DNA of 64,000 nucleotides from an uncultured Pseudomonadales bacterium (lineage in GTDB: Bacteria > Pseudomonadota > Gammaproteobacteria > Pseudomonadales > Cellvibrionaceae). The notes beneath the pieces are model-generated. The model ran no database searches. It saw nothing but the letters and a program-made list of their open reading frames with translations, and was not told the origin of the DNA. The stretch lies in contig CANLBN010000001.1 in NCBI GenBank assembly GCA_947488935.1, positions 1 through 64,000 of the forward strand, given 5' to 3'. Shown here in pieces: positions 1-10,137 of the stretch. Made by a program: the position numbers and the translations under genes. Within the stretch, counting starts at the first letter, position 1. Every line of letters starts with the position of its first letter.

Positions 1-59
1 CCTCTCACCACACAATCAGTCGAAATATGACTTTCTACCGACTCCCTTACCTTGGGAGA

Positions 60-94
60 GGCGCGCATTATACGGTCATCATCCAAAGACGCAA
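60..94 (-). promoter_or_regulatory. strong leftward sigma70 promoter, rRNA-type
   Basis: On the minus strand a perfect -10 TATAAT (67-72) is preceded by a 16-bp spacer and a -35 TTGCGT (89-94). It is followed by a GC-rich discriminator GCGCGCC (60-66), and an AT-rich stretch lies upstream of the -35 (about 95-130), like an UP element. This architecture is typical of stringently controlled stable-RNA promoters. It points left, out of the window, just downstream of tyrS. In pseudomonads a tyrosyl-tRNA synthetase gene lies next to an rRNA operon, so I infer that a 16S-23S-5S operon begins just left of base 1. No rRNA sequence is visible here. Confidence 0.72.
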
Positions 95-226
95 TCACTT
101 TTTCACTTTATTTCAAATTATTTTCAGATCGACCGATTAAGGCCCAAAATAAGCTCTTTGGCTATAATCTTTTTCATAAAAGGAAAGCGTTTTTTACAAA
201 CCTCATGAGCCCCTAAACTATCAACA

Positions 227-1528
227 CTACACACGCTTAAACAAGTGATAGTTCTTTTTACCCAAGCGCACAACAAACCATTTTTGATGCAAGCCATTTT
301 CAGCGGTAAATATGCTGCTAGCCTCCATATTCATATCCCAACCAATAGCAGTACCGTTAACCAGTACTGCATTATTCATCAAAGCATCTTTGACCTGCTT
401 ACTATTTTTGGCCAACCCAGAGGCCACAAACAAACCTGTTAATGAGCTCTCCTTCAAAGAGCCGTCATTTACTTCAGAACTAGGTAACCCATCCTGCTCC
501 AACTGCATTAAATCGGAGACCCCTAGACCAGTAACACTCCCATCGAAAAGTGAGCGAGTAATAACTTCGGCTGCCTGAAGGCCATCTTCACCATGAACCA
601 ACCGCGTTACCTCTTCTGCTAAAATCTTTTGCGCTTGCGGCTTACGCCCAGATTCTTTATCCGCCTGCTCAACAGCATCAATTTCGTCTACATCCAAAAA
701 GGTAAAGAATTTTAGAAATTTATAAACATCGGCGTCTGCCGTGTTTAACCAAAACTGATAAAACGCATAAGGTGATGTCTTTTTAGGGTCCAGCCAGATT
801 GTACCCGCCTCTGTTTTACCAAATTTTGTGCCATCAGCTTTAGTCACTAGAGGCAAAGTCAGACCATAAACATGCGCACCATACATGCGCCTTGCCAAAT
901 CCACACCCCCAACAATATTGCCCCACTGATCAGACCCACCTATTTGCAAAGTGCAGCCGTAGCGCTTATTCAGCTCAGCAAAGTCATAGGATTGCAGTAG
1001 CATATAGCTGAACTCTGTAAATGAAATACCCTCGCCTTCACGGTTAATGCGCTGCTTAACCGACTCTTTATTAATCATATTGTTAATAGAGAAATGTTTT
1101 CCTACTTCTCGTAAGAAATCTAGAATATTAAACTCGCCCATCCAATCAAGGTTGTTAACAGTAATGGCTGTACTATCACCACCCCCATCAAAACTAACAA
1201 ATTGAGAAGTTTGCGCTTTAATTTTGTCGACCCAACCACTGACAATTTCTGGCGTATTCAATTGACGCTCCTGGGCTTTAAAACTAGGGTCCCCAATCAG
1301 GCCCGTTGCCCCGCCAACTAAAACAATGGGTTTATGGCCAGCCTGCTGAAAACGCTTTAGCGTTAATAAGGGCACCAAACTACCAATGTGCAAACTGTCT
1401 GCTGTGGGATCAAAACCACAATAAAGCACTTGCGGTTTGTTTAACGTTTCAGCCAGAGATTCGTCCCCTGTCATTTGCGCCACTAATCCACGCGCTGTTA
1501 AGTCTGCTAGTAATCCAGAAGTTTCCAC
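227..1528 (-). CDS. tyrS: tyrosine--tRNA ligase
   Basis: Class I aminoacyl-tRNA synthetase that charges tRNA-Tyr with tyrosine in the cytoplasm. The 433-residue length is normal for the bacterial enzyme. The HIGH signature appears as HIGS (residues 47-50) and the KMSKS loop as KFGKT (235-239), the form found in E. coli TyrS. The tyrosine pocket segment around [10 protein letters not shown] (about 196-205) is intact. The C-terminal ~70 residues form an S4 RNA-binding domain. The gene is divergent from the M23 peptidase and lies upstream of the stable-RNA promoter at the left edge, an arrangement conserved in related gammaproteobacteria. Confidence 0.97.
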   Translation of the reverse strand: METSGLLADLTARGLVAQMTGDESLAETLNKPQVLYCGFDPTADSLHIGSLVPLLTLKRFQQAGHKPIVLVGGATGLIGDPSFKAQERQLNTPEIVSGWVDKIKAQTSQFVSFDGGGDSTAITVNNLDWMGEFNILDFLREVGKHFSINNMINKESVKQRINREGEGISFTEFSYMLLQSYDFAELNKRYGCTLQIGGSDQWGNIVGGVDLARRMYGAHVYGLTLPLVTKADGTKFGKTEAGTIWLDPKKTSPYAFYQFWLNTADADVYKFLKFFTFLDVDEIDAVEQADKESGRKPQAQKILAEEVTRLVHGEDGLQAAEVITRSLFDGSVTGLGVSDLMQLEQDGLPSSEVNDGSLKESSLTGLFVASGLAKNSKQVKDALMNNAVLVNGTAIGWDMNMEASSIFTAENGLHQKWFVVRLGKKNYHLFKRV

Positions 1529-1760
1529 TACTTTCTATACCTTTTAGTTAGTTGATCCAATAATTTTTTAGGTCGCACACAATACCCGAACCCACAAAAA
1601 AAACAAATAAAAGCGCAAGCTACAGCTACACTATTATTAAGCGTGAAGCCCAAACAACATGTAATAGATAGCAGAAAACGCAATTTACAGGTGATTAATC
1701 GGCAACATTCTGGTATAAAAGCCGATAATGAAAAAACATATACAGTAACACTTTAAAAAA

Positions 1761-3200
1761 ATGACAAAAATCGTTGATTTAATTAAATATTTTCGATCTA
1801 GGGCTACATTAAAAGAATTCCCTAAAATGCATGCCCTTGCTATAGCCGCACTAGGTTCTTCCCTTTTGTTATTCTCTTCAATAACAATACCGTCGAATGA
1901 ATCAAAGAATACCCAGCGCTCGGAGAAAGTCGTTAAGCTTTCTCTGTTAGATTCCTCTAACAAAACAACATCCAAATTTAAGCAAGCTTCAAAGCCTAGT
2001 GGTATTTCTTCCGTCAACAAAAGCGATACAGCTTCTGTCAAATTAGCCAATATTGTTAAGCCAGAGGCCATTGAACCAGAAATTGCCTTACCCAGCATGG
2101 AAAAACGGTCTGAAGTAGTCAAGTCAGGGGATAGCCTATCGCTGCTATTTCAACGCGCCGGATTAAGCGATACCAGCTTATTTGAGCTAATGCAAAGCCA
2201 TAAAGAGACGAAGCAACTGACGCGCTTACACCCAAAACAACAGTTTCACTTTGAAATAAGTGGTAAAAAACTCCACAAACTGACATACCAAAAAAATAAG
2301 CTCAATAACGTAGAATTCACAAGAACGGATTCGGGTTTTGATTATAAAGAAATTACCTTTAAACCCGATGTACGAACCGCCTACAGGGAAGCAACAATTA
2401 AAAATTCTCTCTTCTTGGCAGGAACAAATGCAGGTATGGAACAAAGCCTCATTATGGAAGTTGCTAGTATTTTTGGTTGGGATATAGATTTTGCTCTCGA
2501 TATTCGCAGCAACGACAACTTTAGCGTTTTGTACGAAGAGCACTTTTTGAATGGAGAGAAACTTCGCAATGGTCCTATTTTAGCTGCTGAGTTCACCAAT
2601 CAAGGAAAAACATTTAAAGCCGTGCGCTATACCAATGACAAAGGAGAAAGCAATTACTTTACTCCTGAGGGCAATAGTATGCGCAAAGCATTTTTGAGAA
2701 CACCTGTTGATTTTGCGCGTATTAGCTCGCACTTTAACCTAAGACGCAAACACCCAGTGCTAAATAGAATTCGTGCCCATAAAGGTACTGACTATGCCGC
2801 ACCTACTGGCACGCCTATCAAGGCCGCTGGCGATGGGCGCGTAACCTGGGCAGGCACTAAAGGCGGTTATGGTCGGACAGTTATGATCCAGCACGGCCAA
2901 TCTTACAAAACACTTTACGCTCATATGAGAAGATACGGTAAAGGCATTAGAAATGGCGTACGAGTCAAACAAGGACAAATTATCGGTTACGTAGGTTCAT
3001 CGGGCTTAGCTACCGGGCCACACCTCCATTATGAGTTTTATCTAAATGGTGCGGTGAGAAACCCTGTTAGAGTACCGTTACCTAAGGCTAAAGCCATTCC
3101 AAAGTCAGAACTGGAAAGCTTTAAAAACCAAACAAAATCAATAGTAGCGACATTACGTAACTACCAGAAAAATATTCAAATAGCCGCCAATACACAATAA
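1761..3200 (+). CDS. mepM: M23 family murein DD-endopeptidase, MepM-like
   Basis: Predicted periplasmic zinc endopeptidase that cleaves cross-links in peptidoglycan to allow insertion of new strands. An N-terminal hydrophobic segment (about residues 23-45) acts as signal or anchor. It is followed by a Ser/Lys-rich linker, an OapA/LysM-like region (about 118-190), and a C-terminal LytM domain. Zinc ligands are visible: His340 and Asp344 in HKGTDY, and His421/His423 in HLHYE, with a further His388 in LYAH. The 479 residues match the MepM/YebA class. It is next to anmK, which recycles cell-wall sugar, so both serve murein turnover. The symbol is by family resemblance. Confidence 0.9.
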   Translation: MTKIVDLIKYFRSRATLKEFPKMHALAIAALGSSLLLFSSITIPSNESKNTQRSEKVVKLSLLDSSNKTTSKFKQASKPSGISSVNKSDTASVKLANIVKPEAIEPEIALPSMEKRSEVVKSGDSLSLLFQRAGLSDTSLFELMQSHKETKQLTRLHPKQQFHFEISGKKLHKLTYQKNKLNNVEFTRTDSGFDYKEITFKPDVRTAYREATIKNSLFLAGTNAGMEQSLIMEVASIFGWDIDFALDIRSNDNFSVLYEEHFLNGEKLRNGPILAAEFTNQGKTFKAVRYTNDKGESNYFTPEGNSMRKAFLRTPVDFARISSHFNLRRKHPVLNRIRAHKGTDYAAPTGTPIKAAGDGRVTWAGTKGGYGRTVMIQHGQSYKTLYAHMRRYGKGIRNGVRVKQGQIIGYVGSSGLATGPHLHYEFYLNGAVRNPVRVPLPKAKAIPKSELESFKNQTKSIVATLRNYQKNIQIAANTQ

Positions 3201-3218
3201 AGATACAGGCAAGTGTAC

Positions 3219-3249
3219 AAAGTCATAGAGATAGCCTCTCTGTGACTTT
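3219..3249 (+). terminator. hairpin after the M23 peptidase, possible weak terminator
   Basis: A 13-bp stem with a 5-nt loop is formed by AAAGTCA (3219-3225) and TGACTTT (3243-3249) with AGAG/CTCT inside. The following run TTTATTATTA is only a poor U-tract. It lies between mepM and the anmK start and could attenuate read-through instead of fully ending transcription. Confidence 0.5.
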
Positions 3250-3267
3250 ATTATTAAGGGTATTTAC

Positions 3268-4413
3268 ATGGAGCAATACTATTATATTGGCATTATGTCC
3301 GGCACCAGTGCCGACGGAGTCGATGCTGTTATTGCCTCCATTACAGAAGACCAAGCCTCTCTACTAGAAACCCACACACTCAGTATTCCCCGAGCCTTAA
3401 AATCAGTTATTTTTGACCTTGCTATCAGCGGACAAAATGAGATTGATAAGATTCGGCATTTAGATGTTGAGCTTGCCAAATTATACAGCCAGATTTCTCT
3501 CGAGTTATGCGAAAAGGCAAGTATAGATAAAAGCAATGTTAAGGCTATTGGTTGCCACGGCCAAACAATTAGGCACTACCCACCAACTCCTAGTGCCAAT
3601 ACAGTAAGCCCACCAATACATGGGTATACACTACAGGTCGGCGACCCTAATATTATTGCCGAGCAAACTGGCATCACAACAGTAGCAGACTTTCGCCGTA
3701 GAGATATCGCAGCTGGTGGCCATGGAGCACCTTTAGCATCGGCTTTTCACAAAGCCGTATTTTCGCTACCTAGCCACCCCAGAATCATTCTCAACACAGG
3801 TGGGATCGCCAATATTACATACTTGCCCGCAAAACACTCAACAAATAAAGATGTGATAGGGTTTGATACAGGCCCAGCAAATGGCCTGATAGACGCGTGG
3901 TGCCAGCTTCATTTAAGTAAACACTACGACGAATCCGGAAAATGGGCAGCTAGTGGCAGGGTTCATGAAGGTTTGTTGAGCGATTTACTCAAACACAGCT
4001 ATTTTGATTTGTTGCCACCTAAAAGTACCGGAAGAGAGACTTTTAATATTGCATGGGTAAAAGACACCATCTCACAAAAAAAATATGAAATCTCAGCCGT
4101 AGACACTCAAGCTACACTTACTGAATTAACAGCCAAGACCATTACAGACGCTATCAAAAAAATAAACGATCAGGCAGAAATATATATTTGTGGTGGTGGC
4201 GCTCACAACAGCTACTTATGCGACAGGATCAAAAGCTATCTACCTAATAATATGTTTGATACAACACAAGCATTAGGAGTACACCCAGACTGGGTAGAAG
4301 CCACAGCCTTTGCTTGGCTCGCACAGCGCACGATTAATAAGCTATCAGGCAATTTACCTAAGGTTACAGGAGCGCAAAAGGAGGTGATATGTGGAGGGAT
4401 ATATTGGGCTTGA
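3268..4413 (+). CDS. anmK: anhydro-N-acetylmuramic acid kinase
   Basis: Cytoplasmic kinase that converts 1,6-anhydro-MurNAc, released during murein turnover, to MurNAc-6-phosphate. The N-terminal phosphate-binding motif GIMSGTSADGVDA starts at residue 8. The substrate-side DPNIIAEQTGITTVADFRR segment and a later GGGAHN nucleotide-binding segment are intact. The length of 381 residues is typical (about 370). AAGGG about 8 bases before the ATG supports the start. It follows the M23 peptidase, as in pseudomonads. Confidence 0.96.
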   Translation: MEQYYYIGIMSGTSADGVDAVIASITEDQASLLETHTLSIPRALKSVIFDLAISGQNEIDKIRHLDVELAKLYSQISLELCEKASIDKSNVKAIGCHGQTIRHYPPTPSANTVSPPIHGYTLQVGDPNIIAEQTGITTVADFRRRDIAAGGHGAPLASAFHKAVFSLPSHPRIILNTGGIANITYLPAKHSTNKDVIGFDTGPANGLIDAWCQLHLSKHYDESGKWAASGRVHEGLLSDLLKHSYFDLLPPKSTGRETFNIAWVKDTISQKKYEISAVDTQATLTELTAKTITDAIKKINDQAEIYICGGGAHNSYLCDRIKSYLPNNMFDTTQALGVHPDWVEATAFAWLAQRTINKLSGNLPKVTGAQKEVICGGIYWA

Positions 4414-4433
4414 AAAGAGAAGAAATGGTCGAT

Positions 4434-4943
4434 TCAAAAATAGACATAGCTCTGCTGATTAAGTAATCTTTTTACCTCTGTAGGGCCAAAGGGTATAGTC
4501 CCAATAAACGAATGAATACTTGATCGACTGCGACCCATGATTCCAGTTTGGGTTTCACACACCTGTACATTAACAACGCCAAATGCGCTCAATCTCGCCG
4601 CTAAATCAACGATATTCTTATATTCATCGTATTTATCTTTAAAGAAAATCTCGACTTCTGGACCATGTAAAACAATAGAAATAGGATCAGTTAGCTCCGA
4701 CAGTTTGCCTTCGAGATACAATGACTCTGCACGCCTAAGTGCATCGGCCACCTCCTCTGGAGAATCATTATGGATACGGGCAACATAACCTAAAGGGTTA
4801 ACAGAAGGGGTTTCAGGCTCAGTTTGTGCGGATACAAAAGGACTTAACCATAATAGAGACATTATAGTCAAAAAGGCAACAGCCCATCGAATGGATTGCT
4901 TAAATGGAAAAAGAAGCACCACATCCACACGTCGAAGAGGCAT
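4434..4943 (-). CDS. exported DsrE/DsrF-like protein
   Basis: Small secreted protein of unknown role. After a hydrophobic signal peptide ending near SAQ (about residue 40), the mature part resembles the DsrE/DsrF sulfur-relay fold: [10 protein letters not shown], then an alpha-helical [19 protein letters not shown] with a single cysteine, and [20 protein letters not shown] at the end. The reading frame overlaps the last 44 bases of erpA. Real initiation may be at one of the GTG codons near residue 9 or at ATG 4862, although the latter would clip the n-region of the signal peptide. It is the last gene of the erpA-side leftward group and converges on anmK with a 20-base gap. A sulfur-transfer role is inferred only. 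Confidence 0.75.
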   Translation of the reverse strand: MPLRRVDVVLLFPFKQSIRWAVAFLTIMSLLWLSPFVSAQTEPETPSVNPLGYVARIHNDSPEEVADALRRAESLYLEGKLSELTDPISIVLHGPEVEIFFKDKYDEYKNIVDLAARLSAFGVVNVQVCETQTGIMGRSRSSIHSFIGTIPFGPTEVKRLLNQQSYVYF

Positions 4944-5253
4944 TAGGATTGCTCACAACAAACTTTGAACCCTGAAGACCCTCCTCATAATCAACTTGGG
5001 CACCAACTAGAAAAGGGTAACTCATTGCATCAATCACAACACTAACACCTTCTTTGTCTATTTGAGCATCGTCATCGGCGACTATCTCATCAAAAGTGAA
5101 GCCGTACTGAAAACCAGAGCAGCCACCACCTGTCACAAAAACACGAAGTTTTAGCTCAAAATTATCTTCTTCTTCTAAAAGACTATGTACTTTTTTAACA
5201 GCGCTCTGCGTTATATGAACAGGCTCTGGAGTAAATACTTCGGCGACAGTCAT
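4900..5253 (-). CDS. erpA: iron-sulfur cluster insertion protein ErpA
   Basis: A-type Fe-S carrier that delivers clusters to target enzymes such as isoprenoid-pathway IspG/IspH. The three invariant cysteines are present: Cys45 in GGGCSGF and Cys109/Cys111 in the C-terminal CGCG motif. The 117 residues match ErpA. The N-terminal [12 protein letters not shown] and the FVVSNPNA segment fit this subfamily, not IscA. An AGAAAGA-type ribosome site precedes the ATG. In this window the client enzyme LipA (18.2 kb) also needs Fe-S clusters. Confidence 0.95.
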   Translation of the reverse strand: MTVAEVFTPEPVHITQSAVKKVHSLLEEEDNFELKLRVFVTGGGCSGFQYGFTFDEIVADDDAQIDKEGVSVVIDAMSYPFLVGAQVDYEEGLQGSKFVVSNPNASSTCGCGASFSI

Positions 5254-5332
5254 CTTTCTCTAATCTCTTAATATTTCATTAGGCTAATTATCGCGTTAAC
5301 CAAGCAAAACCGTCAAGTAGTTGCACACAATA

Positions 5333-5785
5333 CTAACTTTTTAGTGAAGGCTCTAAGCTTGCTGGTACCGTACCTGATTTACTAGCATTAGTCGATATAG
5401 TGTTTTTACTGGCAGATGAATGGGCCTGATACACTAAATTGCCATTCACTTGAGCCCCTTTAACCATTTCTATCAAACTGTAATGCACATTGCCATTTAC
5501 AATAGCTTTAGAGGCGAGCTCGACATGCTTATCAGAATAAACATCACCATTAACCGTACCATTAATAACAATAGTTGGCACCCTAATTTCGCCTTCAACG
5601 ACACCCTTTTCTAATACACGAGCATGCGCATCGGACCCTGAAGAAACATAAACATTACCAGAAACCTTTCCTTCTACCATCAAATTACCAGAAAAGTTGA
5701 TATCTCCTACAATCTCGGTGTTTTTCGACACTAATGTGGTCGAACCTGCAGAGAAGGATGTAGATGTTGCTTTTTTACCAAACAT
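5333..5785 (-). CDS. bactofilin family protein
   Basis: Polymer-forming cytoskeletal protein of the bactofilin (DUF583) family, which forms nucleotide-free filaments at the membrane and often scaffolds cell-wall enzymes. The central part (about residues 22-118) is a regular beta-helix with repeats such as EIVGDINFSGNLMVEGKVSGNV and GTVNGDV. The Ser/Thr-rich ends are disordered, as usual. It follows the DUF6776 membrane protein by 5 bases, so the two are very likely co-transcribed and may act together at the envelope. Confidence 0.9.
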   Translation of the reverse strand: MFGKKATSTSFSAGSTTLVSKNTEIVGDINFSGNLMVEGKVSGNVYVSSGSDAHARVLEKGVVEGEIRVPTIVINGTVNGDVYSDKHVELASKAIVNGNVHYSLIEMVKGAQVNGNLVYQAHSSASKNTISTNASKSGTVPASLEPSLKS

Positions 5786-5790
5786 AAGTG

Positions 5791-6531
5791 TTAACTCTCT
5801 TTAACTAACCAGCCAAATTTCTTATCAATAGTTGCTTTTCTAGGACTTTGTACAACCACCTTCATTTCGATTTTTTCAGGGACAAACCCCTCAGGGAAGA
5901 CCATATTCCCTTCTATCCGCTGAAAGTATTTAAAACTTAAGCGGATACGCTCGACAGAAATATCCTCGGATATATCTTTCAAGGCAAGCCGCACAATTTC
6001 ACCTTCGCGCTTACCCACTAATACAAAAGTAAGGTAACCACTTACTTTTTGGTGCTTAGTTACAATTTGTTTAACCACCAAATTATACTTGTATTCACCC
6101 AGAGCACTCTTTTGCAATACTACAGGAGCATCAACAACAATTCCTTTATCTCCAGTAGCTGGGCGCATTAAGCTACGATAAAAGGTATTATTTTGCTTTA
6201 AGTCAGCTAGCTGTGTTTCCAGCTCAACAACTTGCGCACGTACTTCTTTGTTAGCTTTTCGATCAACTTCTGTCGCCAACTTAAGGTTTGCAATTTGCTG
6301 CTCAAGCTTCTCTGATCTAGCAAGCTCCTGCTTATATTCCAATTGCAAAGCAACATACTCTTCTATGGCAGCGCCATTAAAACCGACTTTATAATATCGA
6401 CCAACAAAATAACTGGCTACTACAGCTACTATGATAAACAAAATTAACAAAAATACCTTGAACGCCTTCATATAAGGGCGATAAGGCACTACTGTCATCG
6501 CATATTGTTTACTCGGCTTTACTGCTGACAT
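5791..6531 (-). CDS. DUF6776 family inner-membrane coiled-coil protein
   Basis: Single-pass membrane protein of unknown function. The transmembrane helix lies at about residues 24-46 (LLILFIIVAVVASYFVG). It is followed by a coiled coil (about 60-120, rich in E/Q/L with ARSEKLEQQIANL and VELETQLADL) and a C-terminal beta-rich periplasmic domain ending FGWLVKES. The same protein sits between argC and a bactofilin gene in pseudomonads, so this is conserved synteny. The 5-base gap to the bactofilin suggests a bactofilin-partner role, which is inference. Confidence 0.85.
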   Translation of the reverse strand: MSAVKPSKQYAMTVVPYRPYMKAFKVFLLILFIIVAVVASYFVGRYYKVGFNGAAIEEYVALQLEYKQELARSEKLEQQIANLKLATEVDRKANKEVRAQVVELETQLADLKQNNTFYRSLMRPATGDKGIVVDAPVVLQKSALGEYKYNLVVKQIVTKHQKVSGYLTFVLVGKREGEIVRLALKDISEDISVERIRLSFKYFQRIEGNMVFPEGFVPEKIEMKVVVQSPRKATIDKKFGWLVKES

Positions 6532-6630
6532 AATCTATAACACTACGTATCGATTGCACTATTTTATTCATCTGTTTTTATTCGCTAATGGCTACCATCA
6601 TTTACATGGATACCACCAACCCTGTAATAC

Positions 6631-7671
6631 CTAAGGCAATAATGCCGGCATTTCTAAGCCAGCCGCCTCATCAAAGCCAAACATGATATTCATATTTTGA
6701 ATAGCCTGACCTGATGCACCTTTACACAGATTATCAATCACTGACAATATAATAACTGTGTCGCTATCCACAGGCTTTACCACCGATAATCGGCACACAT
6801 TAGAGCCTTTAACAGAGCGTGTCTGTGGATGCGCGCCCGAGGGCATGACATCGACAAACGGTTCGTCTTTATAAAACTCTTCGTATAAAGATTGAAGATC
6901 AACCTCCATATTATGTAGACGAGCATATAGTGTCGAATGAATCCCTCTGATAATAGGTAATAAATGGGGTACAAAGGTAAGTTTAGCAGGTATCGAGCCT
7001 TTCGGCTGAGCAATACGTAGACCTTGCTCAATTTCAGGTAAGTGTCTATGTCCACCAGCGGCATAGGCCTTAAAGCTATCATTTATTTCAGTTAGCAGAT
7101 TGTCAACTTTGCCCTGTCGACCAGCGCCACTTGCACCACTGGCCGAATTAGCAATTAAATGCTCTGGGTCAACAAGGTCATTCATCAACAATGGCAACAA
7201 GCCAAGTTGAATAGACGTTGGATAACAACCAGGACATGCAATCAGCTGCGCCTTCGCAATTTGCTCACGATTAACCTCTGGCAAACCATAAACAGCTTCG
7301 CCCAATAGTTGCTTGCAACCGTGCTCCTGCTGATACCACTTAGCCCATAAATCGGCATCTTTTATACGAAAATCTGCCGATAAATCAATAATGCGTACGC
7401 CTTTTTCAAAAAGTGCCGGCACCATGCTATGAGCAACACCATGAGGAGTTGCAAAAAATACAACATCACATTGAGCAAGCTTGTCGATATCGGGGGCAAC
7501 AAAACATAAATCAGTATGCCCACGTAAGCTTGGATAAATATCCGCTATCGCTATCCCAGCTTCTGAACGCGAAGTAATCATCTTGATATTCACGTGCTTA
7601 TGATTTACTAACAAGCGCAGCAATTCTGCGCCGGTATAGCCTGTAGCGCCTACGATACCCACATTAACCAT
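6631..7671 (-). CDS. argC: N-acetyl-gamma-glutamyl-phosphate reductase
   Basis: Third step of arginine biosynthesis: NADPH-dependent reduction of N-acetyl-glutamyl-phosphate to the semialdehyde. The NADP-binding motif [17 protein letters not shown] starts at residue 5 and the catalytic Cys149 lies in [15 protein letters not shown], which carries the conserved His, follows. I start at ATG 7671 (346 residues, the usual length). The open frame extends 21 codons further upstream, but those residues do not look like part of the family. No other arg genes are in the window. Confidence 0.95.
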   Translation of the reverse strand: MVNVGIVGATGYTGAELLRLLVNHKHVNIKMITSRSEAGIAIADIYPSLRGHTDLCFVAPDIDKLAQCDVVFFATPHGVAHSMVPALFEKGVRIIDLSADFRIKDADLWAKWYQQEHGCKQLLGEAVYGLPEVNREQIAKAQLIACPGCYPTSIQLGLLPLLMNDLVDPEHLIANSASGASGAGRQGKVDNLLTEINDSFKAYAAGGHRHLPEIEQGLRIAQPKGSIPAKLTFVPHLLPIIRGIHSTLYARLHNMEVDLQSLYEEFYKDEPFVDVMPSGAHPQTRSVKGSNVCRLSVVKPVDSDTVIILSVIDNLCKGASGQAIQNMNIMFGFDEAAGLEMPALLP

Positions 7672-7860
7672 TACTTTACTAATCCTAAACTGCCATAAAA
7701 ATTTAAACGTCAACTGTAGACCAATATCAATCAATTAGAAAGCAAACTCTACGCTAAAGTACATGTTTTCAGTAAGCTCTCTTAGTAATATGGTAACCTC
7801 ATGTTTTACAATAACAATTTTTTCAAATGCACGGCTACACTGAACGAGCTACTTTAATTA

Positions 7861-9612
7861 ATGCCACAGTTTATTAATCAGTTTCGCAATCGCTTATCTG
7901 ATATTGATGCACTACCACAACTGACCCTTTTAGGGGCCATTATTGGCCTTGTCACAGGCCTATTGATTGTTGTTTTTCGTCTGGCAATAGAGATCCCTCT
8001 TGGCTATCTGCTGCCATTTAATAACGAGAACTTCGAAGGCCTAAGCTCTATATGGCATTTTGCACTCCCAGTCTCTGGTGCACTACTTATCGGCACTGCT
8101 TTTCACTTTTTAGATGAAAAACATCGCTATGTCAGTATCACCCACGTATTAGAGCGCTTACATAATTACGAAGGGCGCATGCCTGCTATCAATTTATTCG
8201 TCCAATTTATTGGCGGCATCATTAGCTTAATCAGCGGTCACTCCGTAGGGCGCGAAGGACCCGCAGTGCATATTGGCGCCAGTATTAGCAGCCTACTTGG
8301 GCAGCGGTTAAAGCTGCCCAACAATAGCTTAAGCACATTAATTGGTTGTGGAGTGGCAGCAGCAATCGCCGCCTCATTCAACACACCCATTGCAGGGGTT
8401 ATTTTTGCAATGGAAGTTGTCTTAATGAACTACACAATCATCGGCTTTATACCCGTAATGATGGCTTCAGTTTGTGGCGCATTAGTTGCCCGAGCAACCT
8501 TCGGTAATGAGGTATTCTTAACCATTGAGACGATAGAGATAAACGGGCTTATCGAGATGCCCTTTATGATTATCGCCGGCATCATTATTGCTTTTTTTGC
8601 CAGCTTTTATATTAAGTTACAACTCTCTTTAAATCGCTTTATCCACTACCCTATTTTTGCCCGAATTATGGCAGCTGGTTTATTAACAGGATTTATTGCT
8701 TTGCTTTTGCCTGAAATACTAGGGCTTGGCTATGACACAATCAATTTAACTCTTGAGGGCAAGCTGGGCATCGGCTTCTTATTAGTATTGGCTTTTGCAA
8801 AAATTATAGTCACCAGCTTTAGTGTCGGCATGGGCATACCTGGTGGTATTATCGGGCCACAGCTATTTATTGGCGCCTGTATCGGTGCCTGTATTGGTAT
8901 TATCGGTAACACTATTTTCCCTGAAAATATCCATAACAATGGTATCTACATCCTATTAGGTATGGCAGCAATGATGGGGGCAGTACTGAATGCACCACTA
9001 GCAGCACTAATGGCAGTATTAGAACTCACCTATAGCCCAGGTGTTATTTTTCCAAGCATGCTAATCATTGTAGTTGCTTGCGTATTAACCCGGTATATCT
9101 GTAAATGCGATGGCATTTTTGTAGCACAGCTGCACTTTAAAGGCACAAAATTAAATATTAGCCCCATCAAACAAATACTCAGCACAGTAGGTGTACGCAG
9201 TGCAATGAATACATCCTTTATCGAATGTGAATCAAGCATTTCGACTATCGCAGCCAGCCATTTATTGACAACAAACCCTTTGTGGGTGGTTATTAAAACA
9301 AGCGATGATCTATTACTCTTAAGAGCTGCCGATTTAGCCCTAGCATTAGAAGCCAATAAAGAGAATAAAACGAATATTAATCAAGACAAGCCTCCCACAA
9401 CAAACGTAGACGATCTCGATCTGCTAGAGATACCTGCACAACGCTTTAACTTATTAGCCATACCCGAGCTTGCAAGTTTATATGAAGCGAAAAAGGTGCT
9501 TGATGGTCACCCGGGCAATGCGTTGTTTGTAACACAACAGATACAAACAACAACAAATCAACGTGCCTTAGGTATTATTACCCAAGACACAATCAGTCAT
9601 TACTATATATAA
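7861..9612 (+). CDS. ClC-family chloride channel/antiporter with a C-terminal CBS-like region
   Basis: Polytopic membrane protein of the ClC family that moves chloride or other anions, possibly in exchange for protons. The filter signature GREGP (residues 130-134, gating Glu132) and the downstream GMGIPGGIIGP segment are present. The first family motif GSGIP is not recognisable in its usual form. About ten or more hydrophobic helices fill residues 20-420. The last ~150 residues are soluble and resemble a degenerate CBS-type domain. The length of 583 fits ClC plus such a domain. It is the first of four rightward genes that include hemJ and hemL. Confidence 0.9.
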   Translation: MPQFINQFRNRLSDIDALPQLTLLGAIIGLVTGLLIVVFRLAIEIPLGYLLPFNNENFEGLSSIWHFALPVSGALLIGTAFHFLDEKHRYVSITHVLERLHNYEGRMPAINLFVQFIGGIISLISGHSVGREGPAVHIGASISSLLGQRLKLPNNSLSTLIGCGVAAAIAASFNTPIAGVIFAMEVVLMNYTIIGFIPVMMASVCGALVARATFGNEVFLTIETIEINGLIEMPFMIIAGIIIAFFASFYIKLQLSLNRFIHYPIFARIMAAGLLTGFIALLLPEILGLGYDTINLTLEGKLGIGFLLVLAFAKIIVTSFSVGMGIPGGIIGPQLFIGACIGACIGIIGNTIFPENIHNNGIYILLGMAAMMGAVLNAPLAALMAVLELTYSPGVIFPSMLIIVVACVLTRYICKCDGIFVAQLHFKGTKLNISPIKQILSTVGVRSAMNTSFIECESSISTIAASHLLTTNPLWVVIKTSDDLLLLRAADLALALEANKENKTNINQDKPPTTNVDDLDLLEIPAQRFNLLAIPELASLYEAKKVLDGHPGNALFVTQQIQTTTNQRALGIITQDTISHYYI

Positions 9613-9646
9613 TCATCCTACTAAATAATCTAAAAGAGTATCACTT

Positions 9647-10066
9647 ATGCTATGGGTTAAATCGTTTCACATTATTGCGGTCGTTTGCTGGTTTGCTGTT
9701 TTATTTTATTTACCACGTTTATTCGTTTATCACTCTATGAGCGAAGATGAAACCAGTAAAGAACGCTTTAAAATAATGGAAAGAAAATTGCTCCGAGGTA
9801 TTGGCACCCCATCCATGATTGCCACTATTATTTTAGGGTTTTGGGTTGCAAGTTATGCGGCCTATCACACTCAAACGTGGTTTCAAATCAAAATGCTACT
9901 GGTTGCAGTACTGGTTGTTTACCACTTTTGGTGCGCTAAAATATGGAAGGATTTTTGCGCCGATAAAAACACACACAGTCACGTCTTTTATCGCTGGTTC
10001 AATGAATTTCCGGTATTACTCTTAGTCGCCATAGTTTGTCTTGTTGTTGTTAAACCTTCTTTCTAA
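9647..10066 (+). CDS. hemJ: HemJ-type protoporphyrinogen IX oxidase
   Basis: Small integral membrane protein (139 residues, four predicted helices) of the UPF0093/HemJ family, which oxidises protoporphyrinogen IX to protoporphyrin IX. The family start WVKSFHIIAVVCWFAVLFYLPRLFVYH is well matched and includes the conserved His8. A Lys/Arg-rich KLLRGIGTPSM loop follows. It sits 71 bases upstream of hemL, another heme-pathway gene, which supports the call. Confidence 0.9.
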   Translation: MLWVKSFHIIAVVCWFAVLFYLPRLFVYHSMSEDETSKERFKIMERKLLRGIGTPSMIATIILGFWVASYAAYHTQTWFQIKMLLVAVLVVYHFWCAKIWKDFCADKNTHSHVFYRWFNEFPVLLLVAIVCLVVVKPSF

Positions 10067-10137
10067 AACCGAAGAGGGTCAACATAAAGCCAGCAACACA
10101 TCATTTAATTATTCATTTTTAAAGGCAACATTCAACA

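Noticed and set aside
1698..1726. ATCGGC/GCCGAT inverted repeat before the M23 peptidase gene
   Set aside because: Only 6 bp per arm with a 17-bp gap; too weak to call an operator.
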